Shown: positions 18,697 to 26,342, counted from the stretch's first letter. The stretch is 64,000 nucleotides of DNA from Erythrobacter sp. SCSIO 43205 (GCF_019904235.1 NZ_CP063202.1:1240001-1304000); one strand, 5' to 3'. A program made the numbers and translations. The notes: generated by a model from the letters alone, not told the origin.

Positions 18697-19170
18697 ATGT
18701 CAACGCAGATCGAACAAGATGCCGACGCAGCGGCAGCGAGCTTCCTGAACGATACGGATCGTGTCGTGTTTTTGATGGAAGAGGTGACGAGACGCCTGCG
18801 AAAAACGTTTGACGCTTCGGTAGAGCAGTTCGGTCTCACCCGCACACAGTGGCGAGCGCTTGCCTATCTTTATCGGACCCCTGGAATGACGCAGACCGAA
18901 CTCGCCAGAAAGCTGGAACTTGAACGCGCGGGCGTGGGTCAAGCGATCGATAAGCTCGAAGACCTTGGCCTCGTCGAAAGGCGCAGCGCCAAAGATGATC
19001 GACGCGTTTGGAAAATTCATTTGCTCCCAGCTGCGATCGATCTTCTGCCTCAATTACGGAAGGAGGCTGATGCGGTCTATGACCAGTTACTCAAGGGCAT
19101 TCCGGCCCAAGACATTCGTATTTTGCAAAGGGTCATCGACACCATGCAAGCCAATTTGGCAGTCGACTGA
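18697..19170 (+). CDS. MarR-family transcriptional regulator
   Basis: The 157-residue protein has the winged-helix core of MarR regulators: LTRTQWRALAYL, a recognition region TQTELARKLELERAGVGQAIDKLEDLGLVERR and the wing motif KDDRRVWKIHL. MarR proteins usually repress divergent efflux or degradation genes and release DNA on binding a phenolic or lipophilic ligand. Its position facing the hydrolase-thioesterase-RND operon makes it the likely regulator. The ATG at 18697 follows AAGGGAAGG; an upstream TTG at 18682 is less likely. Confidence 0.92.
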   Translation: MSTQIEQDADAAAASFLNDTDRVVFLMEEVTRRLRKTFDASVEQFGLTRTQWRALAYLYRTPGMTQTELARKLELERAGVGQAIDKLEDLGLVERRSAKDDRRVWKIHLLPAAIDLLPQLRKEADAVYDQLLKGIPAQDIRILQRVIDTMQANLAVD

Positions 19171-19185
19171 TTAGATCAAAGCGAA

Positions 19186-19197
19186 GTCCGCTTTCAG
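19186..19197 (+). repeat. 12-bp direct repeat flanking the small recombinase, copy 1
   Basis: GTCCGCTTTCAG occurs here and at 19907-19918, bracketing the short tyrosine recombinase. It could be a crossover site or simply two copies of a dispersed intergenic motif. Confidence 0.5.
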
Positions 19198-19204
19198 TAG
19201 CGGA

Positions 19205-19227
19205 CGCCAGCCCTACCAAGGCTGGCG
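19205..19227. terminator. Bidirectional hairpin between convergent marR and recombinase genes
   Basis: An 8-bp perfect stem CGCCAGCC/GGCTGGCG closes a 7-base loop between the two convergent stop codons. No T-run follows on either strand, so it would be a weak or factor-assisted terminator. Confidence 0.45.
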
Positions 19228-19238
19228 CCCATTAGCAG

Positions 19239-19871
19239 TCAGATCTCCGTCTTCTCGGCGAGTGTAAGAGCGTCCCCTATATCGACACCTAAATATCGTA
19301 CCGTGTTCTCGATCTTGGAATGACCGAGCAATATCTGGATTGCACGTATGTTGCCTGTGGCTTTGTAGATGATCGAAGCCTTCGTTCTACGCAGCGAGTG
19401 GGTGCCGTACTCTTCGGGTCGTAGGCCAATCGCCTCAGCCCACTCATCGACAAGCCGAGCGTATTGTCGGGTGCTCAAATGACGGGTGTGATCAACTCGG
19501 CTCGGGAAGACGAAGTCCTCGACGTCACCTCCTCTGAGTTCCAGCCAGGCAAACAGACTCGCGCGCGCGTCTGCCGCTATCTCGAACTGAACGGGGCGTC
19601 CTGTCTTGCGCTGCGTGATGGTTGCACGCGTCCTGATTTCTGGACCGCTAACCAGATCGCCGATCTTCAGCTCGACAAGATCACAGCCTCTCAGCTTGCT
19701 ATCGATCGCCAAGTCGAACATCGCCCGGTCTCTGATGCGCTCTTCGCGATCTAGGAAAAAGCGGATCGCCCAAATCTGTTTCTGATTGAAAGGGCGCTTG
19801 GGACCGATCTTCGCGCCAAAGTTCCATGGCACGCGGTTCTGCGCCGCCGGATCGAACTGTGAATAGGTCAT
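19239..19871 (-). CDS. Short tyrosine recombinase (catalytic domain only)
   Basis: The 210-residue protein is nearly all catalytic domain. Visible residues are R61 (DSKLRGCDL), H158 and R161 (HSLRR), H184 (LLGHS) and the nucleophile Y193 (TVRYLG). It lacks an N-terminal arm-binding domain, like FimB/FimE-type or other minimal recombinases. It lies at the right edge of the efflux cargo and is bracketed by a 12-bp direct repeat, so it may have mobilised that cargo or act on local sites; both are inference. Confidence 0.88.
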   Translation of the reverse strand: MTYSQFDPAAQNRVPWNFGAKIGPKRPFNQKQIWAIRFFLDREERIRDRAMFDLAIDSKLRGCDLVELKIGDLVSGPEIRTRATITQRKTGRPVQFEIAADARASLFAWLELRGGDVEDFVFPSRVDHTRHLSTRQYARLVDEWAEAIGLRPEEYGTHSLRRTKASIIYKATGNIRAIQILLGHSKIENTVRYLGVDIGDALTLAEKTEI

Positions 19872-19906
19872 TGTTGTTCTCCTTGGCCGGAATGGCCGTA
19901 GAGAAT

Positions 19907-19918
19907 GTCCGCTTTCAG
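19907..19918 (+). repeat. 12-bp direct repeat flanking the small recombinase, copy 2
   Basis: This is the second copy of GTCCGCTTTCAG, located 35 bases upstream of the recombinase start; the first copy is at 19186-19197. Confidence 0.5.
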
Positions 19919-19948
19919 GACCTAAGATCTTGGATGGCTACGTCTTGG

Positions 19949-19967
19949 ACTGGGGCGCAAAGCCGAC
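19949..19967 (-). repeat. Dispersed junction motif, copy 1 (GTCGGCTTTGCGCCCCAGT on minus strand)
   Basis: Read on the minus strand this matches the core GTCxGCTTTGCGCCCCAaT also found at 47471-47491 (minus) and 53814-53837 (plus), with a diverged copy at 42824-42847. All four lie in non-coding gaps at module boundaries. Confidence 0.6.
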
Positions 19968-19975
19968 ATCGAAGC

Positions 19976-20011
19976 TAAGAGGAGAGTGAGCTTCCTGATT
20001 CCTGAACCCGG
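19976..20011 (+). repeat. 36-nt leader repeat, copy 2 (upstream of ardC)
   Basis: TAAGAGGAGAGTGAGCTTC through GATTCCTGAACCCGG closely matches the leader at 6456-6491 in front of the methylase-helicase gene. The similarity extends loosely to an ATCAGGAG ribosome-site context, pointing to common control of these element genes. Confidence 0.6.
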
Positions 20012-20043
20012 ACACGTCCGTTCCGGTGATCAGGAGACGATCG

Positions 20044-20973
20044 ATGACCAAGTCCCGCCGCACCGCTTCAGTTTCTCCAGCCGGACGCATCACTGCCGCC
20101 ATCATTGAAAAGCTCGAAGAGGGCACCAAGCCCTGGGTCAAGCCGTGGCGTGGCTTGCCGGTTTCGCGCCCCTTGCGTTGCTGCGGGACGCCCTATCGCG
20201 GCATGAACACCTTTTGGTTGTGTATGGTGGCCGATGCCTGCGGATACACCTCTCCCTACTGGATGACATACCGCCAGAGTCAGAAGCTCGGTGGTCAGGT
20301 CCGCAAAGGCGAGAAGTCGACCATCGCGATCTTCTACAAGAGCTACACAAAGGAAGTTGAAACCGCTGACGGCGGGCAGGACACGGAGAACCGTCGCGTG
20401 CTGAAGGCCTATTCGGTATTCAACGCCGACCAGTGCGATGGCCTTTCCGAATTCTACCATCCCAAGCCTCTGGTTGCCGCGCTTGAGCCCGAAGGCCGCG
20501 AAGAGCGGCTCGATGCCTTCTTCGCCCGGATCGAGGCAAACCTGCGGCATCACGGCGCGCAAGCATACTACGAGCCGCTGCGCGACCGCGTCACCATGCC
20601 GCCTGTTGAACTCTTCGAAGCCTATGACCACTACTATGCGACACTCGCGCATGAGCTGTCGCACTGGACGGGGCATTCCTCGCGGCTCGATCGCGATCTC
20701 AAGAACCGCTTCGGTAGCGATGCCTATGCCGCTGAAGAACTGATCGCCGAGCTATCGTCTGCCATTCTTGGCGCTGAACTGGGCCTTCCGGTCACCCACC
20801 TCGACCATCATGCGAGCTATATCGCGTCTTGGCTCAAGATCCTCAAATCGGACGAGCGCGCGATCCTGACCGCGGCAGCAAAGGCCGAGGAGGCAGCCAC
20901 CTTGCTGCTCGAACTGGGTGAATTCCAATCAACTGAAGGCGAGACCGACGTCGATTTGGCTAGTGCAGCCTAA
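20044..20973 (+). CDS. ArdC-like antirestriction protein (ssDNA-binding plus zincin metallopeptidase)
   Basis: The 309-residue protein has the ArdC N-terminal ssDNA-binding domain (about residues 10-130, KPWVKPWRGLP and YRGMNTFWL) followed by a zincin-like peptidase domain with the HExxH motif in AHELSHWTGH. ArdC proteins protect incoming mobile DNA from restriction and are carried by many plasmids and ICEs. The ATG at 20044 follows ATCAGGAGA. The next gene follows after 11 bases. Confidence 0.9.
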   Translation: MTKSRRTASVSPAGRITAAIIEKLEEGTKPWVKPWRGLPVSRPLRCCGTPYRGMNTFWLCMVADACGYTSPYWMTYRQSQKLGGQVRKGEKSTIAIFYKSYTKEVETADGGQDTENRRVLKAYSVFNADQCDGLSEFYHPKPLVAALEPEGREERLDAFFARIEANLRHHGAQAYYEPLRDRVTMPPVELFEAYDHYYATLAHELSHWTGHSSRLDRDLKNRFGSDAYAAEELIAELSSAILGAELGLPVTHLDHHASYIASWLKILKSDERAILTAAAKAEEAATLLLELGEFQSTEGETDVDLASAA

Positions 20974-20984
20974 GGAGCGGTGAG

Positions 20985-21413
20985 ATGGGACGTTCCGTCA
21001 GCTATCCGACCGGCTCATTGGTAGCCTTTCGCCTGCTCGATGACGGCGAAGACGACGATGCGGACTGGGTCTATGAGTGCCTCGTCGACGAGATCATCGA
21101 TACCACAAAGGCAGCCTTTCCATCCTTCGAGACCTTCGATGGATGGCGCGGTCGCGAGGACCGTATCCTTCTGCGCAACGCCTTCGCCGATTGCGGGATA
21201 TCGACCTATTGCGGGCTTGCCGCGATCTGGCTCGCCCCTCGCGATGATGCTCGCTTTTGGGAAGCTGACTTCTCTCACCCGCGCGCGGCCCGTGCGCGCC
21301 ACTGGATCGCCCAAGTGGCGCCACGTTTCGAACGAATGTTCGGCGAACTCAGAATGGTCGGGCGTTTTTCGAACGGAGAGGTGGTCTTCGAACGTCAGAA
21401 ATCTTGCATTTGA
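20985..21413 (+). CDS. Conserved-looking protein of unknown function downstream of ardC
   Basis: The 142-residue protein is acidic at its start (LLDDGEDDDADWVYE) and contains aromatic-rich segments such as FETFDGWRGREDRILL and STYCGLAAIWLAPRDD. I recognise no domain, signal peptide or membrane segment. AAGGAG precedes its ATG and it is 11 bases from ardC, so the pair are probably co-transcribed. A role in anti-defence alongside ArdC is possible but only positional. Confidence 0.7.
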   Translation: MGRSVSYPTGSLVAFRLLDDGEDDDADWVYECLVDEIIDTTKAAFPSFETFDGWRGREDRILLRNAFADCGISTYCGLAAIWLAPRDDARFWEADFSHPRAARARHWIAQVAPRFERMFGELRMVGRFSNGEVVFERQKSCI

Positions 21414-21441
21414 GGGATAAGAGTGTATATCTTGCATATGA
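21401..21441 (+). promoter_or_regulatory. Candidate Xre operator: two ATCTTGCATWTGA direct repeats
   Basis: ATCTTGCATTTGA (21401-21413, spanning the previous stop codon) is repeated as ATCTTGCATATGA (21429-21441) with a 28-bp period. The second copy lies within an ATAT-CTTGC-ATAT near-palindrome just upstream of the antitoxin ATG. Toxin-antitoxin operons are usually autoregulated through such sites. Confidence 0.5.
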
Positions 21442-21452
21442 AAGGATGGGCT

Positions 21453-21830
21453 ATGGCGACGAAGCCACTCGAATTGCAGCCCGATGATGGCAAGGTGCTC
21501 ACCTCTGCTATCGCCCGCATCGCCGAGTTCTGGGGCCTCACCAACCCCAAACTTGGTGCAATCCTGGGCGTATCAGAATCGACCGCCTCGCGCCTGCGCT
21601 CGGGCAAGGCACAGCTCGACCCTGCATCGAAGTCATTCGAAGCCGCTCAGTTCCTCCTGCGACTGTTCCGTTCGCTCGACGCTCTGCTCGGAAGCGATGA
21701 CATGTCTGCGCGCGCGTGGCTGACGACCGCCAATCTCGATCTCGATGCGCGCCCGATCGATCTCGTCGACAGCTTCAAGGGTCTCATCACCGTTTGCGAC
21801 TATGTGGACGCCCACCGCGCTCGCGTCTGA
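21453..21830 (+). CDS. Xre/MbcA/ParS-family antitoxin (partner of RES toxin)
   Basis: The 125-residue protein has a helix-turn-helix (NPKLGAILGVSESTASRLRSG, about residues 30-50) followed by a C-terminal toxin-binding region ending in the FKGLITVCDYVDAHRARV segment. This is the usual layout of Xre antitoxins paired with RES toxins. It overlaps the toxin gene by 29 bases. I chose the ATG at 21453, with AAAGGA upstream; ATGs at 21423 and 21438 are in frame and possible. Confidence 0.88.
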   Translation: MATKPLELQPDDGKVLTSAIARIAEFWGLTNPKLGAILGVSESTASRLRSGKAQLDPASKSFEAAQFLLRLFRSLDALLGSDDMSARAWLTTANLDLDARPIDLVDSFKGLITVCDYVDAHRARV

Positions 21831-22530
21831 GTTCCGCCGCTACCGCCGAACGGTGTGGCGTGTGGTCGAAGCACAGCATCGCATCTCGACCAATCGTTTG
21901 ACCTCCGACCTTGGCGAGCAACAGCGGCTTGAAGAACTGGCAGATAGCGCAAAGCCGGACCTGCCGAAATCCGCGCATGGGTTGCATTACCTCCTCGCTT
22001 CACCCTTTCGCTATGGCCACACGGTTGCCAGCCGTTTTCGCCGGGCCAACGAGCGACCCGGGATCTTCTATGCAAGCGAAGCCGAGGGAACTGCGATCAC
22101 CGAGACCGCCTACTGGCGGCTCAAATTTTTTAGCCGCTCGCCGGGGTTCGTTCCGGGCAACCGGACAAGCGAGCATCTGAGCTTCTCCGTGCCCATTTCG
22201 GTCACGCGGTTGACCGATACGACCAGGCCGCCGCTTGAGGGCGATGCTAAGCGATGGCTTGACCCTGACGACTATTCGCATTGCCAGGACCTTGCTGTGT
22301 CGGTGCGCGAGGCGGGCGGTCAGGCCATCCGCGCGCGTTCCGCGCGTGACCCTGACGGGACTAACCTCGCACTGCTCGATCCGGCTGGCTTTGCGAAATC
22401 AGAACCAGATCATGGGCGGGGCTGGCACTTGCGCCACGAAGGCGATCGACTAACCGCGATCGCAGCTTTCCCCCACGCAGAGGTGCTTGCCTTCACGCCG
22501 GAACAGTTCGGCCTCCCGGAGCGCTCCTGA
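21802..22530 (+). CDS. RES-domain toxin (NAD+-degrading type)
   Basis: The 242-residue protein carries the RES fold landmarks: an early arginine region (RTVWRVVEAQHR), the tyrosine/glutamate stretch RPGIFYASEAEGTAITE, and a late histidine-containing region. RES toxins paired with Xre antitoxins deplete NAD+ by glycohydrolase or phosphorylase activity. Together the pair could stabilise the element by post-segregational killing or act in phage defence. The ATG at 21802 lies inside the antitoxin gene, implying translational coupling. Confidence 0.88.
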   Translation: MWTPTALASEFRRYRRTVWRVVEAQHRISTNRLTSDLGEQQRLEELADSAKPDLPKSAHGLHYLLASPFRYGHTVASRFRRANERPGIFYASEAEGTAITETAYWRLKFFSRSPGFVPGNRTSEHLSFSVPISVTRLTDTTRPPLEGDAKRWLDPDDYSHCQDLAVSVREAGGQAIRARSARDPDGTNLALLDPAGFAKSEPDHGRGWHLRHEGDRLTAIAAFPHAEVLAFTPEQFGLPERS

Positions 22531-22801
22531 ACCGATCCGGGATTCCTCCCAAACAATTCCAGCGCCACTCCGACACTATCCCGCGCGAGCCTGTTCGCTG
22601 GTCCTTGTGCCCTGGACCGGTCAGGTCCCACCGCAACCCGCGCAAGGCTGCGGCCCGTGTGACCCGCGCCAGCCTTGCCTTGCGGGGTTTCCCGCTGAAG
22701 CGGTGCGGCGTTCCCTTGTCCCGGTCCTTGTCGGGCACGGCGAACAGGGCCGCGCGGAAATTCCTCTGCCGGCATTCGCCGGTCTCAGGAGGACTACTCA
22801 G
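22531..22801 (+). other. GC-rich structured leader of the DUF2493 gene
   Basis: This gap holds no convincing gene. It contains several inverted repeats, the clearest being GCAAGGCTG/CAGCCTTGC (22642-22650 and 22670-22678). It ends with CTCAGGAGGACTACTCAG directly before the ATG. Long GC-rich leaders also precede ssb and the small gene at 25668. Confidence 0.45.
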
Positions 22802-23743
22802 ATGTATGACAGTTTCGCCAGTCAGCTTGCCGGCCTCGATCTATCCGGCTTCTCGATCACGCCTGCCCCTTTCACCGAATTCGACTTTCCTTGCGAGGAC
22901 GCCATGGCTCACACGCTCGGAGCAGTCTGGTCCGATCTCTTCGCGGTGTTTGCCGACACCGCGCTCGAAGCCGACGCCGAGGATCTCGCCTGGGGCTTCG
23001 TCAATCTCTTCCACCGCGCCGCCAGCCGCAAGTCGGCCCAGGTGGACCGGGCCTCGGATGAAATCCGTGCCCTTCTGGCATCCGCCGACGGCTCCGAAGT
23101 GCATTCGTCCAACCTCGAGGAGCAGACCCTGCGGGCCCAGTCGGCTGAAGCCAGCATGCAGGCGTTCGAGCAGATGCGCGAGGTTGCGGCAGGTCTCTAT
23201 CGCGACGAAACCGGCTCCTCGTGGAAGCCTGTTTCAGGATCGCGTGCGCGTCATTCGAAGACCATGACTTCCGCAGTGATCGATGCTCGCGATTTCCTGC
23301 GCGTGCGCAAGGAATGCCGTCAGGCTGCACATTCGCCCGAGGGTACTCCGGTCGTCTTTGCCGGCGGCCGCAACCGCTTCGAAAACGAAGCCGACGCAAA
23401 GACCTACGCTGCCAACATCTGGGCTACGCTCGACAAGGTTCGCGACGTCGTTCCAGATCTCTTTCTCGTTCATGGCGGCGACGGCAAAGGAGCCGACAAA
23501 CTCGCCGCATCCTGGGCTGAGCGCCACGAAGTGCAGCAGCTGACATTCGGGCTTGAACGCCGTCTTGGGGCTCGCGCAGGGTTCAAGCGCAACGAGCAAA
23601 TGCTCGCTCTTAACCCTCGCTACGTGGTGGCATTTCCGGGCAATGGCGTGACTGAACGCCTTGTCATCGAGGCCAAGAAGCAGCGCATCACGGTTGTTGA
23701 TCGTCGCGGGCCGTTGGGTAGCAGCCCGACAAGCACGGCCTAG
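22802..23743 (+). CDS. DUF2493 / YspA-type SLOG-domain protein
   Basis: The 313-residue protein has an N-terminal helical region of unknown role and a C-terminal Rossmann-like SLOG domain. The SLOG part begins with VVFAGGRNRFEN and has the conserved VHGGDGKGADKLAASWA motif. SLOG domains are proposed to bind nucleotides or their derivatives, and DUF2493 genes are frequent on mobile elements. AGGAGG precedes the ATG at 22802; the frame is open further upstream, but that region overlaps the RES gene. Confidence 0.82.
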   Translation: MYDSFASQLAGLDLSGFSITPAPFTEFDFPCEDAMAHTLGAVWSDLFAVFADTALEADAEDLAWGFVNLFHRAASRKSAQVDRASDEIRALLASADGSEVHSSNLEEQTLRAQSAEASMQAFEQMREVAAGLYRDETGSSWKPVSGSRARHSKTMTSAVIDARDFLRVRKECRQAAHSPEGTPVVFAGGRNRFENEADAKTYAANIWATLDKVRDVVPDLFLVHGGDGKGADKLAASWAERHEVQQLTFGLERRLGARAGFKRNEQMLALNPRYVVAFPGNGVTERLVIEAKKQRITVVDRRGPLGSSPTSTA

Positions 23744-24055
23744 GCTTTACTCTCCTTTCGGTCGATTTCATCTCCATCGCGGAAAAAAGGGCGGCCCCAT
23801 TCGGAGCCGCCCATAAGGAGAGAACTCATTGCATTGCTGCTCCGAGCCCTTCGGGTCGCGAAGCTGACATAGCACTTAATGTCTTTGAGTCGATTGTAGA
23901 GTAACGACAGGCCCGAATAGATACGCTTTCGAACAACTTCGTTGCGTAGCTGAGCGCCTCTGAAGCTACTCCCTTGTGGATGGATAGGCTTGTTTATTGC
24001 AGCGGTGTGGCACTTATCGTTCCCGCATCTGATTTGCCACGCTACAAGATTTCCA
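23744..24055. other. Intergenic region with a hairpin at 23789-23812
   Basis: A stem GGGCGGC/GCCGCCC with a 10-base loop follows the DUF2493 gene. The A-run lies on its left side, so the terminator form (stem plus TTTTTT) reads on the minus strand although the flanking genes are rightward. The rest of the 312-base gap shows no gene or repeat I can support. Confidence 0.5.
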
Positions 24056-24325
24056 ATGCAACTCGATGATCTTCTCCTTCGCTACTTTGCCTCGACCAAT
24101 ATGGCTGAGATATCACCCGACACTTTGGCAGCCGGGATTGAGCATTGCCGGGTCGACCTGGGCCTCGAAGAGGACAGGGGCAAGCGCTTTGCACTGTGGT
24201 CGTTCCTGCACATGTTCGGGTCCGCCCCCGACCTCGATGCGGCGTTCGAGAACGAGGAAGACCGGGAAGCAGCCCGCAACTTCATGGATCTCCTGGCAGC
24301 ATCGGAAAGCGACGGCGAAAGTTGA
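24056..24325 (+). CDS. Small acidic protein of unknown function
   Basis: The 89-residue product is acidic and probably helical (LDDLLLRYFASTNMAEISP, then EDRGKRFALWSFLHMFG and an acidic tail). No domain is recognised. The ATG at 24056 lacks a strong ribosome site; an in-frame alternative exists at 23990. Its placement among ICE backbone genes and plausible composition support it as a real gene. Confidence 0.5.
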   Translation: MQLDDLLLRYFASTNMAEISPDTLAAGIEHCRVDLGLEEDRGKRFALWSFLHMFGSAPDLDAAFENEEDREAARNFMDLLAASESDGES

Positions 24326-24596
24326 TTGCAGCGGGTTGATCTGAGCCTTCAGACCCGCATCCGATACCCATCCGGCTTTCTTCGCGAACAGTCCTGAACC
24401 AGGTCAGCTGAGGACGGCAACCCGTTCCTTTGACGGCCGTGTTGTCGCGCTTCGCGCGCCTGCCCGCACCACCCGTCATGAACAGGTTTCCCTTCGGCCT
24501 TTCAGGCCTGCGGTGCAGTCCTCCCATGCCCTGCTTCTTTCAGATGTTCGCAAGCCGGAGATGGTCTCCGGTTTGAGGAACTGAAGGAATACAACC
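24326..24596 (+). other. Structured leader of ssb with a hairpin at 24552-24574
   Basis: No gene is seen here. A 10-bp stem (AAGCCGGAGA with TCTCCGGTTT, one G-T pair) with a TGG loop ends 22 bases before the ssb ATG, without a T-run. It may influence ssb translation or expression; this is inference. Confidence 0.45.
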
Positions 24597-24995
24597 ATGA
24601 CCAATATCGCAATCCTCACCGGCCGCATCGCCCGCGATCCGGAAACTCGCGAGACCAAGGGCGGCACCAATGTCACTGGGATCACCGTCGTCACCGATCG
24701 CCCCGCACGGGACAAGGACGGCAAGACCTACAAGGACGAGAACGGCTACACTGCCAAGGAAAGCGAGTTCCACCGGGTGACCTGCTTCAACGGCCTTGCC
24801 AAGACCGTCGGGCAGTACTGCACCAAGGGCCAGCTGGTCAGCGTCCAGGGCCGCATCCACTACACCCAGTGGGAAGACAAGGAAGGGGTCACACGCTACG
24901 GTACCGAGATCCTCGCCGACAAGGTCGACTTCCTCTCGCGCGGCAACGGCTCCGGCGAGAACGACGACAACAAGGATGCTCCCGAGATCGACTGA
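24597..24995 (+). CDS. ssb: Single-stranded DNA-binding protein of the element
   Basis: The 132-residue protein has the OB-fold SSB pattern: NIAILTGRIARDPETRETK, a central KESEFHRVTCFNGLAKTVGQYCTKGQLVSVQGRI region and a WEDKEGVTRYGTEILADKVDFL ending. The acidic tail ends in EID rather than the usual DIPF. Element-encoded SSBs coat single strands during transfer and can dampen the SOS response. AAGGA precedes the ATG. Confidence 0.93.
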   Translation: MTNIAILTGRIARDPETRETKGGTNVTGITVVTDRPARDKDGKTYKDENGYTAKESEFHRVTCFNGLAKTVGQYCTKGQLVSVQGRIHYTQWEDKEGVTRYGTEILADKVDFLSRGNGSGENDDNKDAPEID

Positions 24996-25020
24996 ACTCT
25001 CTCGTCGATCTCTCTCCCGA

Positions 25021-25054
25021 AGGGGTCCTGTCCAAGCCGGACAGGACCCCTTTC
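25021..25054 (+). terminator. Rho-independent terminator after ssb
   Basis: A perfect 13-bp stem (AGGGGTCCTGTCC/GGACAGGACCCCT) with loop AAGCC is followed by a short T-run. It separates ssb from the convergent small gene at 25061. Confidence 0.9.
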
Positions 25055-25060
25055 ATCGTT

Positions 25061-25324
25061 CTACTTCACAGGCGTTTGTTGAGAGCGAGGAGAAGATATA
25101 GAAGCACCCAGCCGCTTCAACGCCTCATCCTCCCCCAGCTTTGCGAGCTCCACGGCCGCTTTAGCCAGGCCTTTCTTCGAGAACGTTTCGAGGCCCGTTC
25201 CGAGGATCACATGGCCCAGTTCAAGAGCCGCCTGTTGTTCGAGTTCTTTCTGACGCTGGTCGAGTGCCAGCCGGTCAGCCTCCAGCTTCTGGAGTGCGGC
25301 TACAGCGCTTCGTTTCGATGGCAT
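25061..25324 (-). CDS. Small coiled-coil mobile-element protein (DUF6437-like)
   Basis: The 87-residue protein starts with a predicted coiled coil rich in K, L, E and Q (ALQKLEADRLALDQRQKELE), followed by a helical LGEDEALKRLG segment. It resembles small proteins annotated DUF6437 near conjugation genes in sphingomonads; the name is from memory. Function unknown. AAGGA lies about 11 bases upstream of its ATG. Confidence 0.65.
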   Translation of the reverse strand: MPSKRSAVAALQKLEADRLALDQRQKELEQQAALELGHVILGTGLETFSKKGLAKAAVELAKLGEDEALKRLGASISSPRSQQTPVK

Positions 25325-25667
25325 TGGAGTCCGTCCTTACTCCCCTTTCGCGTTCCTCCCACGGGCTCCAATGGAACAGGCCAGACCCTGTAGGAAAGTC
25401 CTTTTGCAGATGACTGGCACGGGCGCTTTTATCGGGCGGGGGAGGGGCCTGGCTCACGGACTTTCAAGGATGACGGGCCTGGCACCGACGCGTCAAGGAC
25501 GGCGGGGCCCCACCATTTTGACTTCCCTTCGCTTGCGCTGCGGTCCAACAAAATCGTTGCCCCCACCGCCGCTTCGCGGTCGCCCCTATGGGCGATCCCT
25601 GACCCGCCGGCACCGTGCCCATCCGCCTTCCTCCTGTCGTCTCACCGACAGACATCAGGAGGAAATC
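25325..25667. other. Divergent GC-rich intergenic region with hairpin at 25634-25651
   Basis: This 343-base gap must hold the promoters for two divergent small genes. A perfect 6-bp stem CTGTCG/CGACAG with a 6-base loop sits just upstream of the ATCAGGAGG ribosome site of the rightward gene. No further gene is supported. Confidence 0.45.
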
Positions 25668-25889
25668 ATGACTACACTTGGCAATATTGAATCGAATTCG
25701 AACAGCTACTTTGAAGCACTCGCCACTGCCGAACAGCGGGCCTTGCACAGTTTCTTCGACCAGCACGTCGTCGAGGATGACGACCTTGGATACTTCGCTC
25801 TCGACGAAGGTGACTACAACGCCTTGCCAGCACATCTGGCCAGCCGTGTGGTGCACACGGTGCATGGCGCAATGCTCGACGAGTTCTGA
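25668..25889 (+). CDS. Small acidic protein of unknown function
   Basis: The 73-residue protein is strongly acidic (HVVEDDDLGYFALDEGDYN) and lacks recognised domains. It has an excellent ribosome site (AGGAGG, 5 bases before ATG) and is followed 10 bases after its stop by a terminator, which supports it as a genuine single-gene unit. The leader context ATCAGGAGG matches other backbone genes of the element. Confidence 0.65.
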   Translation: MTTLGNIESNSNSYFEALATAEQRALHSFFDQHVVEDDDLGYFALDEGDYNALPAHLASRVVHTVHGAMLDEF

Positions 25890-25898
25890 GCGTCCAAT

Positions 25899-25933
25899 AG
25901 GGCGGGAGCCGGTGACGGTTCCTGCCCTTTTTT
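25899..25933 (+). terminator. Rho-independent terminator after the small acidic gene
   Basis: A 12-bp stem with two G-T pairs (25899-25910 with 25917-25928) is followed by six Ts. It marks the end of the left backbone segment before the nested element. Confidence 0.88.
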
Positions 25934-26342
25934 CGTGTTCGCTGGTGGAAGAGGAGGGCGGGATGTGGAGCGGGGCTGGTGACGCGCTCGGTCCCGCACC
26001 ACCTGCGGCGGTGCTCCTGCGGGCGCGGTGTCTTTGTTCCGGGCCCCGCACGCACTTGCGCACCGCGACCGGGTCGGACCAGCGCGCGCGGCAGGACCGA
26101 CAGGTCCCGTTCCCGCCGCTTCACACTTGGTCCTTTGCCGGTCCCTCTTGCGCAGGTGCTGCCTCTTGTTGAGGGTGTAGCTTCGACATGACCGCTCGCA
26201 GGCACCGGTTCGTGCGAAAGGTTGCTCACGCTCCTTTGGCAAGGATTGCCAAGCCCCACGATCAGAGAGCCGCAATCATTTCTGGGTCGGCCCGCGCAAT
26301 TGTAGAGGGATGGCACACCGTACGCAGCGGTAGCTGCATGGA
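25934..26342. other. Intergenic region at the left edge of the nested element
   Basis: This stretch of about 400 bases is GC-rich in its left part and contains no supported gene. The 17-bp repeat proposed as attL lies at 26313-26329. Only the last 30 bases before the recombinase would belong to the nested insert. Confidence 0.5.
26313..26329 (+). repeat. 17-bp direct repeat, left copy (candidate attL)
   Basis: GCACACCGTACGCAGCG is found exactly here and at 47968-47984. This copy lies 14 bases before the first of two recombinase genes, a typical integrase-adjacent att position. Confidence 0.65.

Noticed and set aside
23789..23812. Hairpin as terminator of the DUF2493 gene
   Set aside because: The T-run is on the minus-strand side, so it does not fit a rightward intrinsic terminator; it is noted only as a hairpin in the gap.
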